Positions 31,099-38,998 of a stretch of DNA of 64,000 bases are shown here, one piece after another. This DNA is from Cyanobium sp. ATX 6F1 (lineage in GTDB: Bacteria > Cyanobacteriota > Cyanobacteriia > PCC-6307 > Cyanobiaceae). Position 1 is the stretch's first letter. Each line of letters begins with the position of its first letter. The notes under the pieces were generated by a model that was given only the letters and a program-made list of their open reading frames with translations, was not told the origin of the DNA and searched no databases. Position numbers and translations under genes: made by a program. The stretch covers positions 62,001 to 126,000 of the forward strand of contig NZ_JAGQCS010000006.1 in the NCBI RefSeq assembly GCF_024346315.1. The letters are read 5' to 3'.

Positions 31099-31878
31099 AT
31101 GGGGAGCCGTGCCCAGCAGCTGGAATCCATGAAGCTCGCCAACCGCCGTGACCTGGCCTTCCTGGTGCTGGCCGGAATCTTCCTGGGCACCATGGGGATG
31201 CTCAATATCCTCGGCCTGACGCGTTTCCTCAGCCTCGGTTCGATCGGCGGATGGCCGGTGGTGGTGGCCGTGGGGGCCTTGCCCTACCCGGTGACGTTTC
31301 TGTGCACCGACCTGATCAGCGAGATCTGGGGGGAGCAGAAGGCGGGCCAGCTGGTCTGGGTGGGGTTGCTGCTGAACGGCTGGATCGTGTTGATTCTCTG
31401 GTTGGGCGGGGTGCTTCCGGGGTTTCCCGGCAGCGACGGCAGCACCTTCTTCGAGGTGCGCAGGCTGGCCTTCGGGGCCGTGGGGGCCTCGATGGTGGCT
31501 TACCTGGCGGCCCAGTTCACCGACGTGCGCCTGTTCCATTTCTGGAAGCGCCTCAGCGGCGGCAAGGCCCTGTGGTTGCGCAACAACGGCTCCACCCTGG
31601 TGAGCCAGCTGGTGGACACCAGCGCCGTGGTGCTGATCAGCCATTACGCCGCCCACGTGTTGCCGGTGGACGAGGGCCAGCCGGTGCTGCCCCAGTTGGG
31701 CTCGTTCATCGCCAGCGGTTACCTGTTCAAGCTGGTGGCCGCCCTGCTGGACACCCTGCCCTTCTATCTGCTGGTGGCCTGGTTGCGGCGCTGGCTGGAG
31801 GTTCCCGGCGCCGGGGCTGAACTGGGAGCGGAACTCGGGGCTGAACTGGGGGCGGGGTTGGGGGGCGAACTACGGTGA
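31099..31878 (+). CDS. Queuosine precursor transporter (YhhQ/QPTR family)
   Basis: The 259-residue membrane protein is predicted to import a queuine or preQ precursor. Six or so hydrophobic segments include LAFLVLAGIFLGTMGMLNIL, WPVVVAVGALPYPVTFLCTD and VWVGLLLNGWIVLILWLGGV. The family motif LCTDLISEIWGEQKAGQLVW and the late STLVSQLVDTSAVVLISHY support the call. The C terminus carries a repetitive tail of GAEL units absent from typical members. The start is uncertain: GTG 31081, ATG 31099 or ATG 31129. Its end overlaps the next gene by 4 bp. Confidence 0.85.
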   Translation: MGSRAQQLESMKLANRRDLAFLVLAGIFLGTMGMLNILGLTRFLSLGSIGGWPVVVAVGALPYPVTFLCTDLISEIWGEQKAGQLVWVGLLLNGWIVLILWLGGVLPGFPGSDGSTFFEVRRLAFGAVGASMVAYLAAQFTDVRLFHFWKRLSGGKALWLRNNGSTLVSQLVDTSAVVLISHYAAHVLPVDEGQPVLPQLGSFIASGYLFKLVAALLDTLPFYLLVAWLRRWLEVPGAGAELGAELGAELGAGLGGELR

Positions 31879-32675
31879 GCACTCGGGAGCAGATCTTGGC
31901 GGTGGCGGCAGCAGTTCTGGATCTGGAGCGCTTCGTCGCCGATGGCTTTGCGCTCAAGCGTCAGTTGGCGTCCCACCTGGAGCTGAGCCCCCAGGATCTG
32001 GAGCGGCGCCTGCCCAGCAGCACCGCTGATCTGGCGGCCCTGCACCCCGGGGCCTTCGATCCAGCCCAGGCCACGGCCTTCTATGAGCAGGAGGTGGGCA
32101 CCGCTCACCTGCTCGAACTGGCGGCCTGGCACTTGGGCAGCGCCCCCTACATCGCCGACACCCTGCGCCTGCAGGAGCGGTTCGCCCGTGGTCAGGTGCT
32201 CGATTTCGGTGGCGGCATCGGCACCCATGCCCTGGCTGCAGCGGCGCTGCCCCAGGTGGAGAGGGTGTGGTTCGTCGATCTCAACCCCCACAACCGTGCG
32301 TTCGTGGCCGAGCGGGCCCAGGCCTTTGGCCTCGAAGACAAGCTGCGCTGCTTCCGCGACCTGGAGGATCCCGCCCTGCCGGGGCTGTTCGACACCGTGG
32401 TCTGCCTGGATGTGCTGGAGCACCTGGCGGATCCCGCGGGTCAGCTGGAGATTTTCGAGGGCCGCATGGAACCCGCCGCCATCGCCCTGCTCAATTGGTA
32501 CTTCTTCAAGGGCTTCTCAGGGGAGTTTCCTTTCCACATCGATGATCCCGCCCTGGTGGAGCGATTCTTCCGCACGCTGCAGGGCCGTTTCCTTGAGGTG
32601 TTTCACCCCTTCTTGATCACCACCCGCGCCTACCGGCTGGCCAGCCCCAGCGGCGACCTGCTCAGCCCACGTTGA
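31875..32675 (+). CDS. Class I SAM-dependent methyltransferase (substrate unknown)
   Basis: The 266-residue protein has an N-terminal helical domain ([20 protein letters not shown]). The Rossmann methyltransferase domain follows: motif [21 protein letters not shown], the acidic residue in [37 protein letters not shown] and [20 protein letters not shown]. It starts in a GTGA overlap with the transporter gene, so coupling is likely. Its 3' end overlaps rpmA by 14 bp. The context does not identify the substrate. Confidence 0.83.
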   Translation: MSTREQILAVAAAVLDLERFVADGFALKRQLASHLELSPQDLERRLPSSTADLAALHPGAFDPAQATAFYEQEVGTAHLLELAAWHLGSAPYIADTLRLQERFARGQVLDFGGGIGTHALAAAALPQVERVWFVDLNPHNRAFVAERAQAFGLEDKLRCFRDLEDPALPGLFDTVVCLDVLEHLADPAGQLEIFEGRMEPAAIALLNWYFFKGFSGEFPFHIDDPALVERFFRTLQGRFLEVFHPFLITTRAYRLASPSGDLLSPR

Positions 32676-32919
32676 CGCGCTTGCGGTTGCGCAGATTGCG
32701 CTTGATTGAGTCGAAGCTGACGATGCCGTCCACCAGGGCGAAGAGGGTGTCATCGGTGCCGCGACCGACGTTGAGGCCGGGGAGCACGGAGGTGCCGCGC
32801 TGGCGAATGATGATCGAGCCGGCGGTCACGGTTTCACCGCCGTAGCGCTTGACGCCCAGGCGCTTGCTGTTGGAGTCGCGGCCGTTGCGGGTGGAGCCTG
32901 TGCCTTTCTTGTGGGCCAT
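32662..32919 (-). CDS. rpmA: 50S ribosomal protein L27
   Basis: The product is at the peptidyl-transferase centre of the large subunit. The 85 residues start [20 protein letters not shown], the extended N terminus that reaches the tRNA ends. [20 protein letters not shown] and a basic C terminus [11 protein letters not shown] follow. It lies 37 bp downstream of rplU in the usual L21-L27 operon, and its stop overlaps the end of the convergent methyltransferase. Confidence 0.97.
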   Translation of the reverse strand: MAHKKGTGSTRNGRDSNSKRLGVKRYGGETVTAGSIIIRQRGTSVLPGLNVGRGTDDTLFALVDGIVSFDSIKRNLRNRKRVNVG

Positions 32920-32956
32920 GGTTTGGAAGTGAGGTGGTTGGGGGAAAGCCGGGGGA

Positions 32957-33331
32957 TCAGGCGAGGGCCTTGCCGGCCACGGTGATCGATTGCACCAGAA
33001 CCCTGGTCAGTTCCTGGCGGTGACCGTTCTTGCGGCGCGTCTTCTTCTTGGGGCGCATCTTGTAGACGATGATCTTCTGCCCGCGGCGGTGCTCCAGCAC
33101 CTTGAGCTCGACGCTGGCGCCATCCACGTAGGGGCGGCCGAGGGTGGCGCCGGCGGCACCCTTGACCAGGAGCACGTTCTCCAGGGTCACCGTGTCATCG
33201 ACCTCGGCATGGATCCGATCGAGGTCGTAGTAACGGTTGGGCTGCAGCCAGAACTGGGTGCCGGAGGTTTCGACGATGGCGTAGGTGCCGTTCGGCTCGT
33301 TGGCGGCAGCGGTGTCGGGGGAGGAACTCAT
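32957..33331 (-). CDS. rplU: 50S ribosomal protein L21
   Basis: The product binds 23S rRNA. Core family sequence: [40 protein letters not shown] and [20 protein letters not shown], then [18 protein letters not shown] used the ATG at 33331 ([15 protein letters not shown]); an in-frame ATG at 33346 or TTG at 33376 would add up to 15 residues. It heads the rplU-rpmA operon. In marine Synechococcus the kai clock genes lie directly upstream; here nblS does. Confidence 0.95.
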   Translation of the reverse strand: MSSSPDTAAANEPNGTYAIVETSGTQFWLQPNRYYDLDRIHAEVDDTVTLENVLLVKGAAGATLGRPYVDGASVELKVLEHRRGQKIIVYKMRPKKKTRRKNGHRQELTRVLVQSITVAGKALA

Positions 33332-33496
33332 GGGCAGGGGGGGCATGGACAGGCTGACGGGGTTGGTTTGGTTCAAGTACCGAGTGGTTCAAGAACCGCC
33401 GTCATTGGGCCTGGCGCACGGCGCAGCGAAGTCAAACAAAGATCTTCCCCCGCCGCTCACCCCAACGTCAACACAAGGCCCTGATGCAGGCCGGCC

Positions 33497-35761
33497 TCAG
33501 ACCAGGGCCATGCCGCCCGTGGGCTGGCTGCGCCGTTCGGCGTCCAGGCGCAGCTCGTCGCCATCGGCCTGCTCCAGGGGCAGATCGAACCAGAAGGTGG
33601 TGCCCACCCCCAGCTCGCTGGCGATCTGAATGCGGCTGCCGTGCTTCTCAAGAATGCCGCACACGATCGAGAGCCCCAGGCCGGTGCCTGCTTCGGTGTG
33701 GACGGCGTTCTCCACCCGGTAGAAGCGCTCAAAGACGCGCTCTTGATCTTCCATGGAGATGCCGCTGCCGCTGTCGGCCACCTCCACCCGCAGCCGCGGC
33801 AGGGGTGAGGTGAGCGCGCAGGACGGACGTTGATCGTCGTGGGCCGCGGTGGAGGCATCGGGATCCAGGCTGCAGGTGTCGGGCCAGGGGTAGGCCCGCA
33901 GCGCCACCCGACCTCCGGGGGCGGTGAACTTGAGCGCGTTGCCCAGCAGGTTGTCGAACACCTGCAGGAGCAGATCCCAGTTGCCGCGCACCAGCGGGAG
34001 CTGGGCATCCACCTCCAGATCCAGGCGAACCCCCTTCTCGTCGGCGTTGAGCTTGTAGGTGCGCAGGGTCTGCTCGATCGCTGGCCGCAGCTCCATGGGC
34101 TCAAACGTCCAGACCCGCTCCGATTCCAGGCGTGAGAGGTCGAGCACGTCGTTGACCAGGCGCGTGAGCCGGTCGGTCTCATCGTTGGCGATCGCCAGGA
34201 ATTCCTTCTTTTCCTGCTCGGTGAGCTGATCTCCGAGGTCGTGGAGGGTTTCCACGTAGCTCTTGATGTTGAACAGCGGCGTGCGCAGCTCATGGGACAC
34301 GTTGCTGATGAAGCGGCTCTGGGCCGCGTTCAGCTCCACCTCGCGGGTCAGGTCCTGGATCGTCACGGCGATGCCCTTGAGGCTCTCGCCGCTGGCGTCG
34401 CGCACCGACTGGAGCACGATGCGCAGGGTGCGGGCTGGATCCCCGAAGCTGCAGCGCACGTCGTTGATCTCCCTGGCGCCGCTGAGCAGGGTCTCCAGGG
34501 GGACCTGCAATTCGATCGCCAGCCTTTCCGGCAGTTCAGCGGTGAGTTCCCGCCCCTCCAGGTTGCGGCCCTCCCAGCGGAACAGACGCCGGGCGGTGGG
34601 GTTCACCAGCACGATCTGGCCCTCGGCATCGAGCAGCACGGCCCCATCGGCCATGGTGGCGATCAGGGATTGCTGCTTGACCTGGGCCGCCGTCAATTCC
34701 TCGATGTTGGCCTCGTCGTACGACTGCAGCCGTGAGGCCATCAGGTTGAAGCCATCCAGCAGCTCCCCGAGCTCCCCGCCCATCGGCAGGCCGATGCGGG
34801 CGGCGAAATCGCCGCCCTCGATGGCGCGCACCCCCATCAGCAGCTCCTTGACCGGACGGGTGATCGTCAGGGCGTTGAACACCGCCCCGAGAATCACCAG
34901 CACCCAGATCGAGATGAACACCGCCACGGTCACCTCACGGGTGAGGGCGGCGCTGGCCAGGGTGGTTTCGTTGGGGTTGATTCCCAGGGCGAGTACCCCC
35001 AGATCGCGCCCCTCGTTCACCAGCGAGACGAACACATCGGTGACCGCACCATCGGGGGTGAGGTGCTGGCGCACCAGGGGGTTCTGGGGGCGGCGCTTGA
35101 GTTCGGCGGGCAACTCCAGCCGGCGGCTGAGCAGCAACTCGCTGCTGTTGCTGGTGCCGCTGATCGGGATCCCCAGGTAGATCACGCCCTCTGGGTCGGC
35201 GAAGAAGATGTAGCGGAGGCTGCGGGTGGTGCGCCAGAAGCGCTCGGCCACCGCCGCCAGTTCCCTGTCGTTGCCTTCCGCCACCAGGGGGGTGACGTTG
35301 GCGGAGAGCAGCAGCCCCAGGTCGCGGGCGAAGCGGGTGTCGCTCAAGCGCGCATCCGTCTGGATGCTGTTGAGGGCAATGAACGTGATGCCGGTCATCA
35401 TCAGGCTCACCACCAGGGTGGCCACCGCCAGCAGCTTGGTCTGGAGGCTGAATTCGGCCCACCAGCGGCCCAGTCGTTGGCGCCAGTTCAGACCAGTTTC
35501 TTGCGCAGCCGGCGGCGGCCTCCAGCTCAGGCCGTTCGCTCCGCCGGAGAGGGACGATCCGGCCTGGGGATCGCCGTCCTGGCCAGCCCCGGCAAGCTCA
35601 GCACCGACAAGCTCAGCATTGACCGGGTCTTTGTCGGCCAGGTCTTCATCGGCCAGGTCATCAGCCACCAGGCCAGTGCCCTCGGTTGGGTGCGAGGCAC
35701 CGGGAGGAGTGTCACTGGGGTCAGTGGTTCCGGGATCCGTGGCGTGGGGGTCGGCGATCAA
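33497..35761 (-). CDS. nblS: Histidine kinase NblS (DspA/Hik33/Ycf26 type)
   Basis: This is a conserved essential sensor kinase of cyanobacteria for high light and nutrient stress, partner of RpaB. Order of domains: a repetitive acidic N-terminal tail, TM1 (LLAVATLVVSLMMTGITFIA), a periplasmic sensor region, TM2 (VAVFISIWVLVILGAVFNAL), HAMP, and PAS (LIATMADGAVLLDAEGQIVL). HisKA follows with SRFISNVSHELRTPLFNIKS, then HATPase with FDNLLGNALKF, VADSGSGIS and GTGLGLSIV. A Pro/Asp-rich insertion separates the N and G1 boxes. There is no ATG; TTG 35761 or GTG 35668 is the likely start. It lies downstream of purD. Confidence 0.9.
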   Translation of the reverse strand: MIADPHATDPGTTDPSDTPPGASHPTEGTGLVADDLADEDLADKDPVNAELVGAELAGAGQDGDPQAGSSLSGGANGLSWRPPPAAQETGLNWRQRLGRWWAEFSLQTKLLAVATLVVSLMMTGITFIALNSIQTDARLSDTRFARDLGLLLSANVTPLVAEGNDRELAAVAERFWRTTRSLRYIFFADPEGVIYLGIPISGTSNSSELLLSRRLELPAELKRRPQNPLVRQHLTPDGAVTDVFVSLVNEGRDLGVLALGINPNETTLASAALTREVTVAVFISIWVLVILGAVFNALTITRPVKELLMGVRAIEGGDFAARIGLPMGGELGELLDGFNLMASRLQSYDEANIEELTAAQVKQQSLIATMADGAVLLDAEGQIVLVNPTARRLFRWEGRNLEGRELTAELPERLAIELQVPLETLLSGAREINDVRCSFGDPARTLRIVLQSVRDASGESLKGIAVTIQDLTREVELNAAQSRFISNVSHELRTPLFNIKSYVETLHDLGDQLTEQEKKEFLAIANDETDRLTRLVNDVLDLSRLESERVWTFEPMELRPAIEQTLRTYKLNADEKGVRLDLEVDAQLPLVRGNWDLLLQVFDNLLGNALKFTAPGGRVALRAYPWPDTCSLDPDASTAAHDDQRPSCALTSPLPRLRVEVADSGSGISMEDQERVFERFYRVENAVHTEAGTGLGLSIVCGILEKHGSRIQIASELGVGTTFWFDLPLEQADGDELRLDAERRSQPTGGMALV

Positions 35762-35790
35762 GCGGCCGGAGCCTGGGGTAGCCCACCACC

Positions 35791-37119
35791 CTAGGGGCGA
35801 CGCACCTGATGGCCGATGTCCCGCCGGAAGGTGATGCCCTCGAAGTGCACCTGGGACAAACCCTCGTAAGCGGCGGCGAAGGCCGCGTCGAAGTCTTCGG
35901 CCTGGGCCACCACCGCCAGCACCCGGCCGCCAGCCGTGCGGCAGACCCCGTCCGTCCCCCGACGGCTGCCGGCATGGAACAGTTGCAGCTGCTCGGAGGC
36001 CCCCAGCGTGCCGGTGATCGCATCGCCCTGGCGCACCTCCCCCGGGTAGCCCGCGGCGGCGGCGATCACGCAGGCGCTGCAACCGGGGGCGATGGTCAGC
36101 TCCGGGGCCTGGCCCAGATCCCCCCGGGCGCAGGCGAGCAGCACCGCCGCCAGTTCAGGCCCCAGCAGGGGCATCACCGTCTCGCATTCCGGATCGCCGA
36201 AGCGGCAGTTGAACTCGATCACCTTCGGGCCAGCCGCGGTGAGCATCAGACCGGCGTAGATCACGCCTCGGTAGTCGATGCCGCGCGCTCTCAGGGCCGC
36301 CAGGGTGGGCTCCAGCACCGTGCGTCGCACCTGCTCCAGCCCTGCCGCATCCAGCAGGGGCGCCGGCGCATAGGCCCCCATGCCGCCGGTGTTGGGGCCC
36401 GTGTCCCCTTCGCCGATGCGCTTGTGGTCCTGGGCCGGGGGCAACAGCACCATGCCGCGGCCATCGGTGAGGGCGAACACCGACACCTCAGGCCCACTCA
36501 GTCGTTCCTCCAGCACCAGGGCGGCGCCGGCGGCCCCGAAGCGGCCGGCGAACACCTCCTCGATCGCGGCGCGCGTTTCCGCCAGGGTTTCGGCCACGGT
36601 CACCCCCTTGCCGGCGGCCAGGCCATCGGCCTTCACCACCAGCGGCTGGGGGTGCTGCTCCAGCACCGCCAGGGCCTGCCCACGGCTGGCGGCCGCCCAG
36701 TGGAGCGCCGTGGGCACCCCCGCCTCCAGCATCAGCGCCTTGGCCCACTGTTTGCTGGCCTCCAGGCGCGCCCCATCGGCGCCGGGTCCGAACACCGCCA
36801 GACCGCCGGCGCGCAACGTGTCGGCCAGGCCGGCCGCCAGGGGACCCTCCGGACCCACCACCACCAGCTCGATGCGGCGCTCAAGGGCCGCCGCCAGCAG
36901 GCCGTCGCCATCGGTTTCGGCCAGGGCCAGGGCCTCGCAGCCCTGCAGCTCGGCGGTGCCGCCGTTGCCGGGCGCCACCCAGACCCGCTCCACCCCATGG
37001 CAACGGGCCAGGGCCCAGGCCAGGGCGTTTTCGCGCCCCCCCGAGCCGATCAGCAGCACCCGGCTCGGGCTGGGGGCGGTCTCTGGGAAGCTCTCTGGGG
37101 CGGTCTCTGGGGTGGTCAT
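35791..37119 (-). CDS. purD: Phosphoribosylamine--glycine ligase
   Basis: The product forms GAR in purine synthesis. ATG 37119 (MTTPETAPESFPETAPSPSR) is preferred over 37143. The ATP-grasp protein has VLLIGSGGRENALAWALARC, VVVGPEGPLAAGLADTLRAG, LVVKADGLAAGKGVTVAETL, GEGDTGPNTGGMGAYAPAPL and KVIEFNCRFGDPECETVMPL. The 442 residues are normal. nblS begins just downstream on the same strand, the purD-nblS order known in picocyanobacteria. purC lies on the opposite strand nearby. Confidence 0.96.
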   Translation of the reverse strand: MTTPETAPESFPETAPSPSRVLLIGSGGRENALAWALARCHGVERVWVAPGNGGTAELQGCEALALAETDGDGLLAAALERRIELVVVGPEGPLAAGLADTLRAGGLAVFGPGADGARLEASKQWAKALMLEAGVPTALHWAAASRGQALAVLEQHPQPLVVKADGLAAGKGVTVAETLAETRAAIEEVFAGRFGAAGAALVLEERLSGPEVSVFALTDGRGMVLLPPAQDHKRIGEGDTGPNTGGMGAYAPAPLLDAAGLEQVRRTVLEPTLAALRARGIDYRGVIYAGLMLTAAGPKVIEFNCRFGDPECETVMPLLGPELAAVLLACARGDLGQAPELTIAPGCSACVIAAAAGYPGEVRQGDAITGTLGASEQLQLFHAGSRRGTDGVCRTAGGRVLAVVAQAEDFDAAFAAAYEGLSQVHFEGITFRRDIGHQVRRP

Positions 37120-37209
37120 GGGGCCGGGCGGGGCGGGGGCCAAGGAGGGGTGGCGCGGCTCCCTTAGGTTGTGGCCCGGTGGCCAGCCGCTGTGCCTTCC
37201 CCTCTCTAC

Positions 37210-38202
37210 ATGCCGATGCGCAAGCTCCCCCTGCGGCTCCGGCCAGGAGCCCGAAGCCGAGGGGCGGTGATCGCGGCACTGGCGGCCTTGCTCGCCACTT
37301 CCGGGGCCACGGCCGTCCCCCTGTCCCCCGCTCCCCTACCGGTGGCGGCGATGGCCGAGCCGGCCTTTCGGGCGGTGCTCAAGGACGGTGGGCTGGCTGA
37401 TCTTGAGCAGGCCTGCCAGGACGCGGCCCGCTTCGATCAAGCCGAGAGGCTGCGTCTGCTGCGGGACCGCCTGCTGCTGGTGCGGCCGGTCCCCCAGCCC
37501 TTCGCCGTGGTGCTGGCCAATGCCAATGCCCTGCTGAGCTGCAAGGCACCGGCAACCTCCCTGCTGGTGCTCGACCGCTACGGGCCGGGGGCCGGCGCCG
37601 AGCGAGACCAGTGGCTGATTCAGGTCTGGCGCGGGGCCAGCGCCGCCCTGCAGCATCGCCGCGCCGCCGAGGCCCTGACCCGGCTGGCGGCCGGCAACCT
37701 TGCCAGCCTTGAAACCATTGCGCTGCCGTTGCTGCTGCGGGAGGACGGCACCCTGGCCACCCGCCCTGCCCTCGATGCCCTGGCGGACCATCTGCAAATT
37801 CTTGGCGAGAACGAGCAGGCGGCTCGTGTGCTGCTGGCGGGTCGGCTGCCCGGCAAGATCGCCGCCGAGCGTCTGGCCCGGGCGGCCCAGCTCATGGCCT
37901 CGCTGCCCCTGGAGGAGCGCGACCGCTTGATCGAAGCGGCCCTCGACCAGGCCGCCGCCGCCGCTGCCTGGGGGCTGGCCTCGGAGTTGCTCGAGCAGCA
38001 GCGGCTCCAGGCCCAGAGTGGCGGCGGTGATCCGTCCAGGGCGCTGGCCCGGCACCTGCGCCTGAGCCAGCGCATCGACGATGCCTACGGCGAATGGCTG
38101 CTGCGGCGCCAGGATCCCACCCAGGCCGACCGCAGTCGCGCCCTCGAGCGCAGGCTCCGCTCTCCCCGTGACTCCGGCGGCCACGCCGCCCCGCCCCCAT
38201 GA
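37210..38202 (+). CDS. Conserved exported helical-repeat protein (unknown function)
   Basis: The protein of about 330 residues has a signal peptide ([20 protein letters not shown], then [15 protein letters not shown]). The mature part is almost wholly alpha-helical and Leu/Ala/Arg-rich with TPR-like units, such as [20 protein letters not shown] and [11 protein letters not shown]-type repeats. It also contains [15 protein letters not shown] segments. I do not recognise the family. It lies between purD (divergent) and purC, overlapping purC by 4 bp (ATGA). This hypothetical is in the same position in other picocyanobacteria as I recall. Confidence 0.75.
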   Translation: MPMRKLPLRLRPGARSRGAVIAALAALLATSGATAVPLSPAPLPVAAMAEPAFRAVLKDGGLADLEQACQDAARFDQAERLRLLRDRLLLVRPVPQPFAVVLANANALLSCKAPATSLLVLDRYGPGAGAERDQWLIQVWRGASAALQHRRAAEALTRLAAGNLASLETIALPLLLREDGTLATRPALDALADHLQILGENEQAARVLLAGRLPGKIAAERLARAAQLMASLPLEERDRLIEAALDQAAAAAAWGLASELLEQQRLQAQSGGGDPSRALARHLRLSQRIDDAYGEWLLRRQDPTQADRSRALERRLRSPRDSGGHAAPPP

Positions 38203-38954
38203 CGACGATCGAACTCGGCCCGCTGCTCTATGAGGGCAAGGCCAAACGCGTCTACCGCAGCGCCGATCCCGAGCGACTTGCGGTGGAGTTCAAGGACGAC
38301 GCCACCGCCTTCAATGCCCTCAAGAAGGCTCAATTGGAGGGCAAGGGAACGCTGAATTGCCGCATTTCCGCCCTGCTGTTCGAGCGCCTCGAGGCCGCCG
38401 GGGTCCCCACCCACTACCTGGGACTGCTCAACCCCAGCTGGATGGTGGTGCGGCCGGTGCGGATCGTGCCGATCGAAGTGGTGATCCGCAACCTGGCCGC
38501 CGGATCGCTCTGCAAGCAGCTGCCGATCACCACCGGCACCCGCCTCGATCCGCCCCTGCTGGATCTCTATTACAAGGACGACGCCCTGGGCGATCCCCTG
38601 CTCACCGAGGCCCGCCTGGCCTGGCTGGGCCTGGTGAGCGCCGATCAGCGCGCCGCGATCGAGGCTCTGGCCCGCCGGGTGAATGGGGAGCTGCAGCCGT
38701 TCTTCGCCGCCCTTGGCCTGCAGCTGGTGGATTTCAAGATCGAACTGGGCTTCACCAACGCGGGCGAGTTGGTGGTGGCCGATGAGATCAGCCCCGACAC
38801 CTGTCGGTTCTGGGACCTGGATGTGGAGGACAGCCAGGACCGCATCCTGGACAAGGATCGATTCCGGCAGGATCTGGGCGGTGTGATCGAGGCCTACGGG
38901 GAGGTCCTCAAACGGGTCCAAGGGGCCTGTCCGCAGGCCCGCATCTACCAGTAA
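38199..38954 (+). CDS. purC: Phosphoribosylaminoimidazole-succinocarboxamide synthase
   Basis: The product condenses CAIR with aspartate in purine synthesis. The 251 residues have [20 protein letters not shown], the ATP-site [60 protein letters not shown] and [20 protein letters not shown]. Translation is likely coupled to the preceding exported-protein gene through the ATGA overlap. bamA follows on the same strand after 44 bp. Confidence 0.97.
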   Translation: MTTIELGPLLYEGKAKRVYRSADPERLAVEFKDDATAFNALKKAQLEGKGTLNCRISALLFERLEAAGVPTHYLGLLNPSWMVVRPVRIVPIEVVIRNLAAGSLCKQLPITTGTRLDPPLLDLYYKDDALGDPLLTEARLAWLGLVSADQRAAIEALARRVNGELQPFFAALGLQLVDFKIELGFTNAGELVVADEISPDTCRFWDLDVEDSQDRILDKDRFRQDLGGVIEAYGEVLKRVQGACPQARIYQ

Positions 38955-38998
38955 GGTCAGCCCACTTTGCGGCTTCGGCCGCCTTGCGTCGAAACCCC

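Noticed and set aside
35762-36082. Upstream extension of nblS into purD
   Set aside because: It is an out-of-frame reading of purD codons; the purD sequence there is conserved.
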